This document shows, piece after piece, positions 24,951-34,052 of a stretch of 64,000 bases of DNA. Position numbers and translations under genes: made by a program. Position 1 is the first letter of the stretch. Every line of letters begins with the position of its first letter. Source of the stretch: Akkermansia muciniphila (GTDB lineage: Bacteria; Verrucomicrobiota; Verrucomicrobiia; Verrucomicrobiales; Akkermansiaceae); contig CAMCIC010000008.1 of assembly GCA_945874895.1 (NCBI GenBank), positions 62,001 to 126,000 of the forward strand, given 5' to 3'. The notes under the pieces were generated by a model. That model had not been told where the DNA came from, made no database searches, and worked only from the letters and a program-made list of their open reading frames with translations.

Positions 24951-26171
24951 ATGTTGCTTGTGAGCCGAATATCCCTATTTCTTTGCCTGTTGATTTTCCC
25001 CATTAGTGCCGAGCCCGAATTGATTCTAACCGAAGCGAATATCGCCGACCGCATCCACATCCAAAATCCCGATCTCAAAGCAGCGCGCTGGAAAATCCAA
25101 GAAGCGCTGGGACAGTATCAGCAGTCGGGGCGGCCGGCCAGACCCAGTCTCGACGTCCAGTGGTCACATGATTCCCGCTTGCGAGAAGGCGAAGTAAAAA
25201 TCGGAGTGACGCGATCGTTTCCCGTCACCGATCGATTGCAGTGGGAAAAGGCAATCAGCAAGGCCCAGTTGGAAGCAGCGGAAATGGAAATCCGCCGCGT
25301 GGAACAACAACTCGTCACCGATGCTCGGTTGATTCTGATCCAAGTGATCGCCCTCAAAAACCGTCGTCAATGGATGACGCTCGAGGAGAAAGAAGCACGC
25401 GAGTTCGCAGCACAGTTACAAAAAAATCAACAACGTGCAGAAGGCTCCGCGCTGGAAGCGACTCAGGCGAAAATCGATGCCTCCAGTCTACTCATCGAGC
25501 AGAAGCAACTCGATGCCCGCGAAGTGGCATTGCTAGCCGAATTGAGAAACCTGTTAGGCATGCCCATCGGTGCAAGCATCCATGCGAGCAACGAACTTCC
25601 CGCCTTGATGCCCGCTGCCGGAGGAAGCCTAACGCAACGAGCTGACTACCAACAGACACTCAAGCAAATCGATACCGCAAAAAACCGCGTGCAACGCGAA
25701 CTCTCAAACCGCTATGACAATCTGGATGCAGGGATTTTTCTCAGCGGCATGCGCCAGCAAGATCTACCCAGTGGATACAACAATGATGTGATGTTGGGAT
25801 TTCAACTGAGCATTCCGCTTCCTTTCGGCGATGACAATTCAGGAAATATCGCGACTGCTAAGGCTCAAGTGGAACGCTTTCATGAGGAAGCCAAGTCCAT
25901 TCTCACCAAAGCGAAACACGAATCACAGGGCGCCAGCGCAGAAATGCTGGAGTGGAAAAAACTCGACGCCCAGATCACCGACGAACTTCTGCCACTGGCC
26001 GAAGAACAACTGAAGCTCGCCATGCAAGCCTACACACAAGGACAAGGAGACCTCTCATCGATTTTTCGTGCGCGCACACAAAAACGTCAACTTCTACTCT
26101 CACGCGTGGACGCGCGCAGCTCCTATCACCTTGCACGCATCCGTCTACAAGCGGCTCACGGTCAACCATAA
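24951..26171 (+). CDS. Outer-membrane efflux factor, TolC/CzcC family
   Basis: The ATG at 24951 starts a signal peptide ('SLFLCLLIFPISAEP'), giving 406 residues; the track start at 24885 is a TTG further upstream. The mature protein has two long alpha-helical, heptad-like stretches around residues 130-210 and 290-390 typical of the trimeric efflux barrel-tunnel, and 'AYTQGQGDLSSIFRARTQ' near the end is a characteristic second-repeat motif. It would form the outer-membrane duct of the pump encoded downstream. The adaptor gene follows after 18 nt. Confidence 0.87.
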   Translation: MLLVSRISLFLCLLIFPISAEPELILTEANIADRIHIQNPDLKAARWKIQEALGQYQQSGRPARPSLDVQWSHDSRLREGEVKIGVTRSFPVTDRLQWEKAISKAQLEAAEMEIRRVEQQLVTDARLILIQVIALKNRRQWMTLEEKEAREFAAQLQKNQQRAEGSALEATQAKIDASSLLIEQKQLDAREVALLAELRNLLGMPIGASIHASNELPALMPAAGGSLTQRADYQQTLKQIDTAKNRVQRELSNRYDNLDAGIFLSGMRQQDLPSGYNNDVMLGFQLSIPLPFGDDNSGNIATAKAQVERFHEEAKSILTKAKHESQGASAEMLEWKKLDAQITDELLPLAEEQLKLAMQAYTQGQGDLSSIFRARTQKRQLLLSRVDARSSYHLARIRLQAAHGQP

Positions 26172-26189
26172 AACTGAAACTCTCCACAC

Positions 26190-27377
26190 ATGAATCCCTC
26201 TTTCCGCGTATCTCTGGCAGCCCTCCTGCTAACGCCCCTCATCCTCGCAGAGATGGCTGTTCCTCCCGTCCTGCTCACCGAGCAAGGCGTGAAAAACCTT
26301 GGTCTCGCGACCGTCAGCGTCGAGGAGTCCAACTTTGAGACCACCACCTTCGCCCTCGGTCGAACCGAGGCCATCCCCGAAAACCGCGCCATCTTGAGCA
26401 GCCGGACTTCCGGACGTGTGCTCGAGCACAAATTGAAGATCGGATCATACGTAGAAAAAAACGATTCACTCGTTTTCATAGAGAGTCGGCAACCGGGCGA
26501 TCCACCACCGAGCCTATGGCTCAAGGCGCCGACATCCGGCACCATCATATCAGTCAACACGAAGATGGGTGCGCCTTTGGAACCGACAGACAGTCTTGCC
26601 GAAATCGCCGACTTGAAAACAATCTATCTGATCGTCACTCTTCCTCAGGCGACTGCTGGGAAAATCAAGCAAGGAACGCAGGCGAAAGTGCGTTTCCCCA
26701 TCCGCCCAGATCGGGAATACGAAGCCACTCTGCTGAAGTTTGCTGCTTGCCCTTGTCCAGACCCCGCCTGTGCTCTGGGGCAGGATATGTCTACCCGCTC
26801 GCAACAAGCCGAGGCCGCTGACCTGAATAGTGCAGGTGTCATATTTACCATCGACAACCCCGACAATCAACTTCGTCCTGGGATGAATGCGGAGTGCTCG
26901 ATCATCATGGAAAAACGCCAGGGAGTTCTCAGTGTGCCCCGAGAGGCCCTGCAAGGAAGCCCATCCAATCGGCACGTCTATGTCAAACACCTGACCATCC
27001 CACATGCATTCGACCGAGTAAACGTGCAAACCGGTCTATCAAGCAACGGTCGGGTGGAAATCATCGATGGACTGGTGCCGGGCGACGAGGTCGTGACACG
27101 AGGATCCTACTCGCTCGGTTTTTCAAGCAGCAGCAGTGGTCCTTCGTTGAAGGAAGCGATGGATGCCGCACACGGACACGAACACAATGAAGATGGTTCG
27201 GAAAAATCCACGGATCATCCCACAGCGGATCCTCATGAAGAACACTCTCACGAACACCAAAGCCTCGGCATGCGCGAAATGTTTTTCATGACCTCCACCA
27301 GCATTCTCGCCTTGCTGCTCGTCATCGTTTCGAAGCGTCGCCGTTCCTCCAATACTACCAGCTCTGATCTCTCCTAA
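26190..27377 (+). CDS. RND periplasmic adaptor with Cys cluster, His-rich tail and C-terminal membrane helix
   Basis: The 395-residue adaptor (CzcB/CusB type) has a signal peptide, a barrel-sandwich region ('SRTSGRVLEHKLKIGSYVEK' and 'LKAPTSGTIISVNTK'), a beta-barrel and membrane-proximal domain ending 'IIDGLVPGDEVVTRGSY'. Three features are odd. First, a cysteine cluster 'CPCPDPAC' near residues 186-193 interrupts the beta-barrel. Second, a His/Glu/Asp-rich segment ('HGHEHNEDG', 'HEEHSHEHQ') lies near residues 326-357. Third, a hydrophobic helix 'STSILALLLVIV' with a basic end near residues 366-384 should anchor the C-terminus in the inner membrane. Ordinary adaptors lack that helix. It lies 3 nt upstream of the pump gene. 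Confidence 0.87.
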   Translation: MNPSFRVSLAALLLTPLILAEMAVPPVLLTEQGVKNLGLATVSVEESNFETTTFALGRTEAIPENRAILSSRTSGRVLEHKLKIGSYVEKNDSLVFIESRQPGDPPPSLWLKAPTSGTIISVNTKMGAPLEPTDSLAEIADLKTIYLIVTLPQATAGKIKQGTQAKVRFPIRPDREYEATLLKFAACPCPDPACALGQDMSTRSQQAEAADLNSAGVIFTIDNPDNQLRPGMNAECSIIMEKRQGVLSVPREALQGSPSNRHVYVKHLTIPHAFDRVNVQTGLSSNGRVEIIDGLVPGDEVVTRGSYSLGFSSSSSGPSLKEAMDAAHGHEHNEDGSEKSTDHPTADPHEEHSHEHQSLGMREMFFMTSTSILALLLVIVSKRRRSSNTTSSDLS

Positions 27378-27380
27378 CCC

Positions 27381-30300
27381 ATGCTTAACTCTCTCATTCG
27401 CTGGTCGTTGCGGAATCGTGCAATCATTCTGTGTTTTTCGCTTTTGATCTTGGCGGCCGGCTTCAAGACGGGTCGCGATCTGCCAGTGGAAGTATTGCCC
27501 GATCTCACCAAACCTACCGTAACGATTCTCACAGAATCGCCCGGACTTTCGCCCGAAGAAGTCGAGGCTCTTGTCACTCAACCCATCGAAAACTCGATGA
27601 TGGGCGTGGCGGGACTCTCCCGCATGCGCTCCACATCAGACATCGCCCTCTCTCTGGTATTTGCTGAGTTCGAGTGGGGCACGGACATCTACCGCGCCCG
27701 TCAATTGGTGCAGGAACGCCTACAGGTCGCGCGGGAACAATTGCCCTATGGCGCACAACCGTATCTCACACCCGTCGCCTCACTGATGGGGGAAATCCTG
27801 CTCATCGGAGTAAAGAGCCATGACAGCAAAACCGCACCTATGGATGTGCGCACGGTCGCGGATTGGAACATCCGCATACGGCTCCAGGCCATACCTGGCG
27901 TGGCAGAAGTGCTCAACATGGGTGGCGGGGTGAAACAAGCGCATGTCCAACCTGACCCATGGCGCATGCAGGCCAATGGAGTAACGATCGAGGAACTGGA
28001 AGAAGCCGTGAAAAAGGCCGCATCCAATACCACAGGCGGATTCATCGACAATGGAGCGCAAGAAATCATGGTGCGCAATCTCGCCATGACGGTAGAGCTC
28101 GCGGACATTTCCCGCACCATCATCAAAAAACCGGGAGGACGTCCCATCGCCATTTCTGATGTCGCTACCGTCGCATGGGGCACAGAACCCAAACGCGGTG
28201 AGGCTGCCGTCAATGGCAGCCCCGGCGTGATCATGAGCGTGATCAAGGCACCTGGCTTCGATACCATCGCACTGACCGAAAAAATCGAAGCCGCCATCGC
28301 TGGTCTGAAACCCACGCTCCCCGCGGGAGTCGAGGCCACGGTATTATTTCGCCAACGTGATTTCATCGACAGCGCGATCGGCAATCTAAAAAAAGCCATC
28401 GTCGAAGGTGCCGTGATGGTGACCCTCGTCCTATTGCTTTTTCTTCTCAGCTTCCGCACCACCTTCATCACCCTGATGGCAATGCCTCTGAGTTTTTGCA
28501 TTACCTTACTCACCTTCCAATGGCTGGGACTCAGCGTGAACAGTATGACGCTCGGCGGGCTGGCCGTAGCCATTGGCATGGTAGTGGACGATGCCATCGT
28601 CGATGTGGAAAACGTCTTCCGTCGTCTGCGCGAGAACGCGCAACAAAAGGAACCCTTGCCGAAACTCGAGCTCATTGCCCTAGCATCGGGCGAGGTGCGC
28701 AATTCGATCTTATATGCCACCATCCTCATCGTGTTGGTATTCGTACCGCTGCTCGGTCTGTCTGGAGTGGAAGGAAAACTTTTCGCCCCCATCGCCATCG
28801 CCACGATCATCAGCATGCTCGCGTCCTTTGTGGTCTCTCTCACCGCGATTCCCGTGTTATGTTCGTTTTTGCTGAGAGCGCCCGCGGACCGCACGCGTCC
28901 TCGCGTGCCTTTTTCCAACGCTTCACGGAAAACCGAATCCGATACGAGCTGCTCCTTGAAAGATCCTACCGATGATGCGCGAGCAGAACACAAGGGGGGA
29001 GATGTGATCCCCGATAATCCCCACAACGACGGCCGACTGGTTCGCCTTCTCAAATGGCTGCTGAAATCTACCGTCCTGCGTCTCAGCCTGCACCAGCCCG
29101 TGTTGATCATCGCCCTCGTCTCGATGCTGTTGGCACTCGCCCTGATGCTCTACCCGCAGATGAGCCGCGACTTTCTACCGGCTTTCCACGAGGAAACGGC
29201 CGTCGTCACAACCGGCGCCGCGCCGGGAACCTCTCTGGCGGAAATGGAAATCATCTCTGAAGCCGTGGAAAAACAAATCCGCCAGATTCCCGAAATCCTA
29301 CACATCGGACGCCGCATCGGACGCGCTGAGCGCAGCGACCACGTCGTGCCCGTGAACAATGTCGAGTTCGACATCGACTTTAAAAAGGACGGCAAAGGTC
29401 GCCCTCTCGCCGTGGTGCTGGATGACATGCGTAGCCGCATCAAAACCGTGCCTGGCACCTTTAGCATCATCTCTGGACCTCTATCGCACCGTATCAGTCA
29501 TTTACTCAGCGGTGTCACCTCACCCGTAGCGGTCAAAATCTTCGGTCCCGATCTGGCGACCATCACCCATCTCGGCGAACAAGTGCAGAGGATCGCCAAA
29601 ACGATCCCCGGTCTCTCCGATGCAAAGCTAGATACTCAGGCACAAATCCCCCAACTGCGCATTGAGTTGGATCGTGATCGCGCACTCGCCCACGGCGTTT
29701 CTCCGGGCGAATTGAACTCGGAACTTTCCACGCTACTCGGTGGGGCACAGGTAGCTCAGTTGCGCGAGAACCAGCGCGTCATCGACCTCGCCATCCGCCT
29801 ACCGGAAAAGCTACGAGGCGATGCCGACACCATCCGCAACCTCCCCATCCATACCGTTACAGGTGCCCACATCCCTCTTCATCTGGTGGCTGATGTGCGC
29901 GAGGCATCGGGACCCAGCGCCGTGTATCGAGAAAACACCCAACGCCGCTATGTGGTATCCATCAAACCGAGCGAGCGTGATGCTGGTGCTCTTGTGGTCC
30001 AGTTGGAACAAAAGGTCCGCAATCAGATGAAATTTCCCGAAGGCTATGTCATCAGCTATGAAGGCGATTTCCGCGCGGAACAAGCCGCCGCGAAACGAAT
30101 CGCTCTGCTTTTCGCGGCGATTCTCCTAGTGATTGTGATGCTGCTCTGGTCGTATTTCCGAAGTCTCGTATTGGCCATGCAGGTGCTGATCAACCTGCCG
30201 CTCGCCTTAATGGGAAGCCTGGCCCTGACCTGGCATCTTGTAGGCAACATTAGCATCGCCACGCTGGTGGGATTCATCGCAGTGGGCGGAGTCGCCGCAC

Positions 30301-30629
30301 GCAACGGCATCATGATGATCTCGCACTATCTCCATCTGATGAAACACGAGGGCGAAGGCTTCACCGACTCGATGATCGAACGAGGCACCTTGGAGCGCTT
30401 CGTGCCCGTGACCATGACCGCTCTCTCGGCGGGCATTGCGCTGATTCCTTTCGTCATCGCGATGGGAGAACCCGGCAAAGAAATTCTTAGTCCTGTCGCC
30501 ATCTGCATCGTCGGCGGTCTGGTGAACTCGACCCTGCTCGACTTCGCCGTCACACCCGCGGTGTTTCGCCTCTTTGGCAAAAAGGCCGCAGCCAAGGCGA
30601 TTGCACTCAACGCTCCCGCCACGCACTAA
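27381..30629 (+). CDS. Heavy-metal efflux RND transporter, CzcA/CusA family
   Basis: The 1082-residue pump has the RND layout: a first membrane helix, a large periplasmic loop, helices 2-6, a cytoplasmic linker near residues 500-555, helix 7, a second periplasmic loop and helices 8-12. The helix-4 proton-relay signature reads 'GMVVDDAIVDVENVFRRLRE' near residues 399-418, as in heavy-metal (HME) pumps. The linker is charged and variable, with 'SCSLKDPTDD'. It would expel a metal cation from periplasm or cytoplasm through the co-encoded adaptor and outer-membrane factor using proton flow. Whether it is Cu/Ag or Co/Zn/Cd specific cannot be told; I did not locate the CusA methionine triad with confidence. 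Confidence 0.93.
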   Translation: MLNSLIRWSLRNRAIILCFSLLILAAGFKTGRDLPVEVLPDLTKPTVTILTESPGLSPEEVEALVTQPIENSMMGVAGLSRMRSTSDIALSLVFAEFEWGTDIYRARQLVQERLQVAREQLPYGAQPYLTPVASLMGEILLIGVKSHDSKTAPMDVRTVADWNIRIRLQAIPGVAEVLNMGGGVKQAHVQPDPWRMQANGVTIEELEEAVKKAASNTTGGFIDNGAQEIMVRNLAMTVELADISRTIIKKPGGRPIAISDVATVAWGTEPKRGEAAVNGSPGVIMSVIKAPGFDTIALTEKIEAAIAGLKPTLPAGVEATVLFRQRDFIDSAIGNLKKAIVEGAVMVTLVLLLFLLSFRTTFITLMAMPLSFCITLLTFQWLGLSVNSMTLGGLAVAIGMVVDDAIVDVENVFRRLRENAQQKEPLPKLELIALASGEVRNSILYATILIVLVFVPLLGLSGVEGKLFAPIAIATIISMLASFVVSLTAIPVLCSFLLRAPADRTRPRVPFSNASRKTESDTSCSLKDPTDDARAEHKGGDVIPDNPHNDGRLVRLLKWLLKSTVLRLSLHQPVLIIALVSMLLALALMLYPQMSRDFLPAFHEETAVVTTGAAPGTSLAEMEIISEAVEKQIRQIPEILHIGRRIGRAERSDHVVPVNNVEFDIDFKKDGKGRPLAVVLDDMRSRIKTVPGTFSIISGPLSHRISHLLSGVTSPVAVKIFGPDLATITHLGEQVQRIAKTIPGLSDAKLDTQAQIPQLRIELDRDRALAHGVSPGELNSELSTLLGGAQVAQLRENQRVIDLAIRLPEKLRGDADTIRNLPIHTVTGAHIPLHLVADVREASGPSAVYRENTQRRYVVSIKPSERDAGALVVQLEQKVRNQMKFPEGYVISYEGDFRAEQAAAKRIALLFAAILLVIVMLLWSYFRSLVLAMQVLINLPLALMGSLALTWHLVGNISIATLVGFIAVGGVAARNGIMMISHYLHLMKHEGEGFTDSMIERGTLERFVPVTMTALSAGIALIPFVIAMGEPGKEILSPVAICIVGGLVNSTLLDFAVTPAVFRLFGKKAAAKAIALNAPATH

Positions 30630-30672
30630 CAAGCATATCCATGCATCGAACCTATCTCTCCACCATTCCCAT

Positions 30673-31128
30673 ATGAAAACATCCACAATTCTGACCGCCG
30701 TCCTATTCGCTCTGTTCACACAACTTCCCGCCTATTGCGCCGAAGAAAAAGACCATGATCATGCACAGGAAGAAAAACACGTCCACGCAGAAAACGTCAC
30801 GAAAGGCCCTCATGGCGGTCACGTCATCGAATCCAAAGGCGGCTTTTCCTTCGAAGTCACCGTAGACAAGGACCGCAAGGCACGCATCGTATTTCTCGAC
30901 AAAGAAAACAAAATCGCCGCATTGGCGGATCAGAGCATCACAGGAATAGCAGGTGAACGCTCGGCTCCAACAAAAATCACATTCGCCAAGGGTGCGGACT
31001 CCGATGCCAACGTTCTCATCGCAGACAAGCCCTTGCCGGCGGGAGCCCACGTGCCCGTCATTCTCAGCATCAAAGTCTCCACCGATGCCAAGACTGTCGT
31101 GGAACGCTTCGAGCTACACCTGCATTGA
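30673..31128 (+). CDS. His-rich periplasmic protein, last gene of metal-efflux operon
   Basis: The ATG at 30673 begins a signal peptide ('LTAVLFALFTQLPAYC'), and the track start at 30574 lies inside the pump gene. The 151-residue product then has 'EEKDHDHAQEEKHVHAEN' and 'GPHGGHVIESKGGFSFEVTV', followed by a beta-rich domain of about 100 residues. The 'GPHGG' phrase occurs in small proteins of heavy-metal RND loci. A periplasmic metal-binding role is inferred from context and ligand content. It closes the operon 43 nt after the pump. Confidence 0.75.
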   Translation: MKTSTILTAVLFALFTQLPAYCAEEKDHDHAQEEKHVHAENVTKGPHGGHVIESKGGFSFEVTVDKDRKARIVFLDKENKIAALADQSITGIAGERSAPTKITFAKGADSDANVLIADKPLPAGAHVPVILSIKVSTDAKTVVERFELHLH

Positions 31129-31168
31129 TCTTACCTGCGAGGATCGGCAGGTTGCCGCGCTTTACGCG

Positions 31169-32500
31169 TCATTTTGCGAGTTCACGGAGCAAGTGTTGGT
31201 TCAATGCGATGCCTGCTTCGAAATTAGCGACGGGGAAATTTTCGTTAGGCGCGTGGATCTGGCAATCGGGCAGAGCAAGGCCTAACAGAAGCGTGTCTGC
31301 GCCGAGGATTTCGCGGAATGCCTGAATGATGGGTATACTACCGCCTTCACGGATCAGCACCGGTTCGCGTCCGAAGGCCGCTTGTAAGGCTCTCTGGGCC
31401 GCTTTACCGAAAGGAGAATGCGGATCAGCGTGGTAGGGTTTGCCATCGTGACCGATCTCCACCTCAATGCTCACGCCCGCTGGGCAATGCGCTTCGAAAT
31501 GCCGCTTCACCTTTTGCAAAATATCCTTCGGATCCTGATCGGGCACCAGACGGAAGGAAAATTTCGCAAAAGCCTCGGCGGGCAATACGGTCTTGGAACC
31601 TTCTCCTTGATAGCCGCCACCGATGCCATTCACTTCCGCCGTGGGTCGCGCCCACACGCGCTCTGCCGAACTGTAGCCGGGTTCCCCAAACACCGTAGGA
31701 GAGCCAGTCACAGCGAGATAATCTGCATCCGAAACTCCCGGGATCGACTGCCACATCGTGCGCTCCCAATCTTGAAGCGGACGCACATCGTCGTAGAAAC
31801 CATCGACCAGAATTTTCCCTTCGGCGTCATGAAGACTCGCGACCAACCGTGCCATCGCCGTGGCCGGATTGGCCACCGCGCCGCCATAAATGCCGGAATG
31901 GAGATCGCCCTTGGGTCCGCGCAAGGTGACTTCCGCGCAGGCGATGCCGCGAAGGCCATAGCCCATCGTCGGCACCCCAGGCGCCACCATTCCCGTGTCT
32001 GACACCGCGATCACATCGCAACGCAACTCCTCGCGGTGGGCCTGCAAAAATGGCGTGAGATTCGGGCTGCCGATTTCTTCTTCGCCCTCGAAGAGAAAAA
32101 TCAAATTTACTGGCAGTTCACCTTCTTCGCGCAATGTTTTTTCTACTCCCAGCACATGTGCGAGCATCTGTCCCTTGTTGTCAGTGGCACCACGGCACCA
32201 GATTTTCCCGTCGCGAATTTCTGGTTCGAACGGGGCGCTGTGCCACAAATTCACAGGATCCACCGGCTGCACATCGTAATGCCCGTAGATCAAAACCGTC
32301 TTGCGATCAGGGCGATGCTCATTCCTTGCCACCACGATCGGATGTCGTGCGGTCTCATGCAACTCGGTGCGCAAACCCATCCCGCGGAGTTTTTCCACCA
32401 GCCACTCGGCACAATCCCTGACATCGGAGCTATGGCGTGAATCCGTAGAAACACTGGGAAAACGGAGGAATCGAAACAAATCTTCTAATTCAAGAGTCAT
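31169..32500 (-). CDS. M20-family dipeptidase/peptidase
   Basis: The ATG at 32500 begins the conserved region ('LEDLFRFLRFPSVSTDS'), giving 443 residues; the track extends 40 codons upstream. Metal and catalytic motifs appear as 'LIYGHYDVQPVD' near residue 80, 'CRGATDNKGQ' near 110 and 'FLFEGEEEIGSPN' near 145. This is the M20A/CNDP-type dipeptidase lacking a signal peptide, so a cytoplasmic peptide-degrading role is expected. It converges with the metal-efflux operon and diverges from the following secreted proteins. Confidence 0.9.
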   Translation of the reverse strand: MTLELEDLFRFLRFPSVSTDSRHSSDVRDCAEWLVEKLRGMGLRTELHETARHPIVVARNEHRPDRKTVLIYGHYDVQPVDPVNLWHSAPFEPEIRDGKIWCRGATDNKGQMLAHVLGVEKTLREEGELPVNLIFLFEGEEEIGSPNLTPFLQAHREELRCDVIAVSDTGMVAPGVPTMGYGLRGIACAEVTLRGPKGDLHSGIYGGAVANPATAMARLVASLHDAEGKILVDGFYDDVRPLQDWERTMWQSIPGVSDADYLAVTGSPTVFGEPGYSSAERVWARPTAEVNGIGGGYQGEGSKTVLPAEAFAKFSFRLVPDQDPKDILQKVKRHFEAHCPAGVSIEVEIGHDGKPYHADPHSPFGKAAQRALQAAFGREPVLIREGGSIPIIQAFREILGADTLLLGLALPDCQIHAPNENFPVANFEAGIALNQHLLRELAK

Positions 32501-32722
32501 GTTTCTACCCATGGCGCATGATCCCGATGCGGGCAAGGACAATCCTCCCTTCAAGCGAAAATCATGGGGCTCCGCAGCATGGAACAAATTTGTCACCGTG
32601 TGGCCTGCTTCCTTTTGCATTTCCGCTTGCGGGTGAGGGACGCATGGAAGATGATCGGAGTGTTACCTCGAATGAACCTTTTTCCTCGGCACGGAAGCTG
32701 CTGATCCCTCCCATCATTGCTT

Positions 32723-33403
32723 ATGAAATTTCTTCCCAAAGCCATCGTCGTCTTGCTGCTCAGCGTTATGACCATGAACGTCTGGTCAGAAGAGCTGGAG
32801 CATGGATTTCTGAACCTCGCCAACATGGTGCCGAATGCCGCAGCCTGCAAGGTCACGATCGATGGCAAAGACCTGATGCCAGGAGGTCTCAAGTCCATCC
32901 AATCGACCGGATGGTTCATCGTGCCCAAAGGCTTGCACCAACTCAGTTTGGAAATCGAGGGCTACAAGTCAGCCAAAGGCAGCGTTAACATCGATCCCGA
33001 CGAAACGGTCTTGTATGTGATTTTCCTCCAACAGATCGGAGAAAAAAAGGATGCCAATGGGAAGGAACGTCCGCCAGAGATTCGGATCAAGCGCTGCGCG
33101 CCGCAGCCCTACGAAAAGGGACACAAGCTCCAAGTCATGTCATTTTGTCCCGAGCCTGAGACTTTTCAAATTGGTTCGCAGCAGATCAATTTGGAGCTCT
33201 TTGGCACCCAAGACATGACCACATGGAACGGTGGTGCGTTCGACATCATGCAAAAAAACAAAGTCATTGGCGGCTGTCCTGACGCGCAGGAAAAAGGCGC
33301 TTACATTCTTCTGATCGGCAGCAATCACAAACGCACCTGCGCGGCACTTCTGGTGCGCAGCGAGAAGCAACAGTTGCCGCCTTGGATGAAAGACAAACGA
33401 TAA
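32723..33403 (+). CDS. Hypothetical secreted protein, member of adjacent pair
   Basis: I recognise no family. The ATG at 32723 begins a signal peptide ('KAIVVLLLSVMTMNVWS'), giving 226 residues. An N-terminal domain resembles a small PEGA-like beta fold ('VTIDGKDLMPGGLKSI', 'GLHQLSLEIEGYKSAKGSV'), in which a protein decorates lipoprotein or cell-wall surfaces. The rest is beta-rich with several cysteines. The next gene begins 3 nt after the stop and also encodes a secreted protein with a related 'NLTTQ..S' beta style, so the two probably work together. The 222-bp upstream spacer has no clear promoter. Confidence 0.68.
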   Translation: MKFLPKAIVVLLLSVMTMNVWSEELEHGFLNLANMVPNAAACKVTIDGKDLMPGGLKSIQSTGWFIVPKGLHQLSLEIEGYKSAKGSVNIDPDETVLYVIFLQQIGEKKDANGKERPPEIRIKRCAPQPYEKGHKLQVMSFCPEPETFQIGSQQINLELFGTQDMTTWNGGAFDIMQKNKVIGGCPDAQEKGAYILLIGSNHKRTCAALLVRSEKQQLPPWMKDKR

Positions 33404-33406
33404 ACC

Positions 33407-33967
33407 ATGCGCCCCACATTTGTTCTGATGCTCTCACTCGTCCTGCCCTCTGCAGCAGGAAATTTCAACGTGGTACACCTTGCCGAAAAACAGGATCTTG
33501 TCATCGAGATTCTTTGTGATCAACGCAATCAGGCGATCACCCTGCAACCGGGAGGCGATAGCGGCACCTTCACGCTACCCGAGAAAAAGGCCGAATTCCG
33601 GATCAGGGATCAGAGCATCGAACCCTGCAAAGTCGCAGCGGATCGAGCGGGCCGCCTCATCATGATCTATCGCAAGTCTGACAAATTGCTTTGGCATACC
33701 GTCACCAGCAAAGCGGAAAAAAACAAGACTTCGCTGCGATTGATCAATCTGACAACGCAGGACGTCAGCTTAAGCATGAAGGATAAGACCATAGAACTCG
33801 CAGCGGGAAAAGATCACGATGCGGGAGTGTTTGACTCACTGAACCTAAGCGTGAGCTTGAACGGTCAGAAAAAACAGAGCGTGAAAGTCGAGGAACCCAC
33901 GGCATGGGTGGGCATCATCTACCCCACGGATGCTGGGCCCAAGTTGCAATTTGTGGCAGATCGCTAG
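33407..33967 (+). CDS. Hypothetical secreted protein, second of pair
   Basis: I recognise no family. The 186-residue product has a short signal ('LMLSLVLPSAAG'), no cysteine-rich or membrane part, and a beta-strand pattern resembling the previous protein ('LRLINLTTQDVSLSMKDKTI'). The two genes are separated by 3 nt, implying co-translation. A perfect hairpin follows the stop. Function is not assignable. Confidence 0.66.
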   Translation: MRPTFVLMLSLVLPSAAGNFNVVHLAEKQDLVIEILCDQRNQAITLQPGGDSGTFTLPEKKAEFRIRDQSIEPCKVAADRAGRLIMIYRKSDKLLWHTVTSKAEKNKTSLRLINLTTQDVSLSMKDKTIELAAGKDHDAGVFDSLNLSVSLNGQKKQSVKVEEPTAWVGIIYPTDAGPKLQFVADR

Positions 33968-33992
33968 AGTTCGTCAACCATGGCGCCATGTG

Positions 33993-34017
33993 AACGCCTG
34001 GCCGATGCAGGCGTTTG
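33993..34017 (+). terminator. Hairpin terminator between convergent genes
   Basis: AACGCCTG-GCCGATG-CAGGCGTT is a perfect 8-bp stem with a 7-nt loop followed by TGTGT. The T content is low, so termination may be modest or work in both directions for the convergent serine hydrolase gene. Confidence 0.45.
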
Positions 34018-34052
34018 TGTCGCAAGCCACAATGTCTTCACGCACGCGCCCC

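Noticed and set aside
27746-29110. 454-codon minus-strand ORF inside the RND pump gene
   Set aside because: Composition is Ser/Arg/Met-rich, and the plus-strand pump has all its domains.
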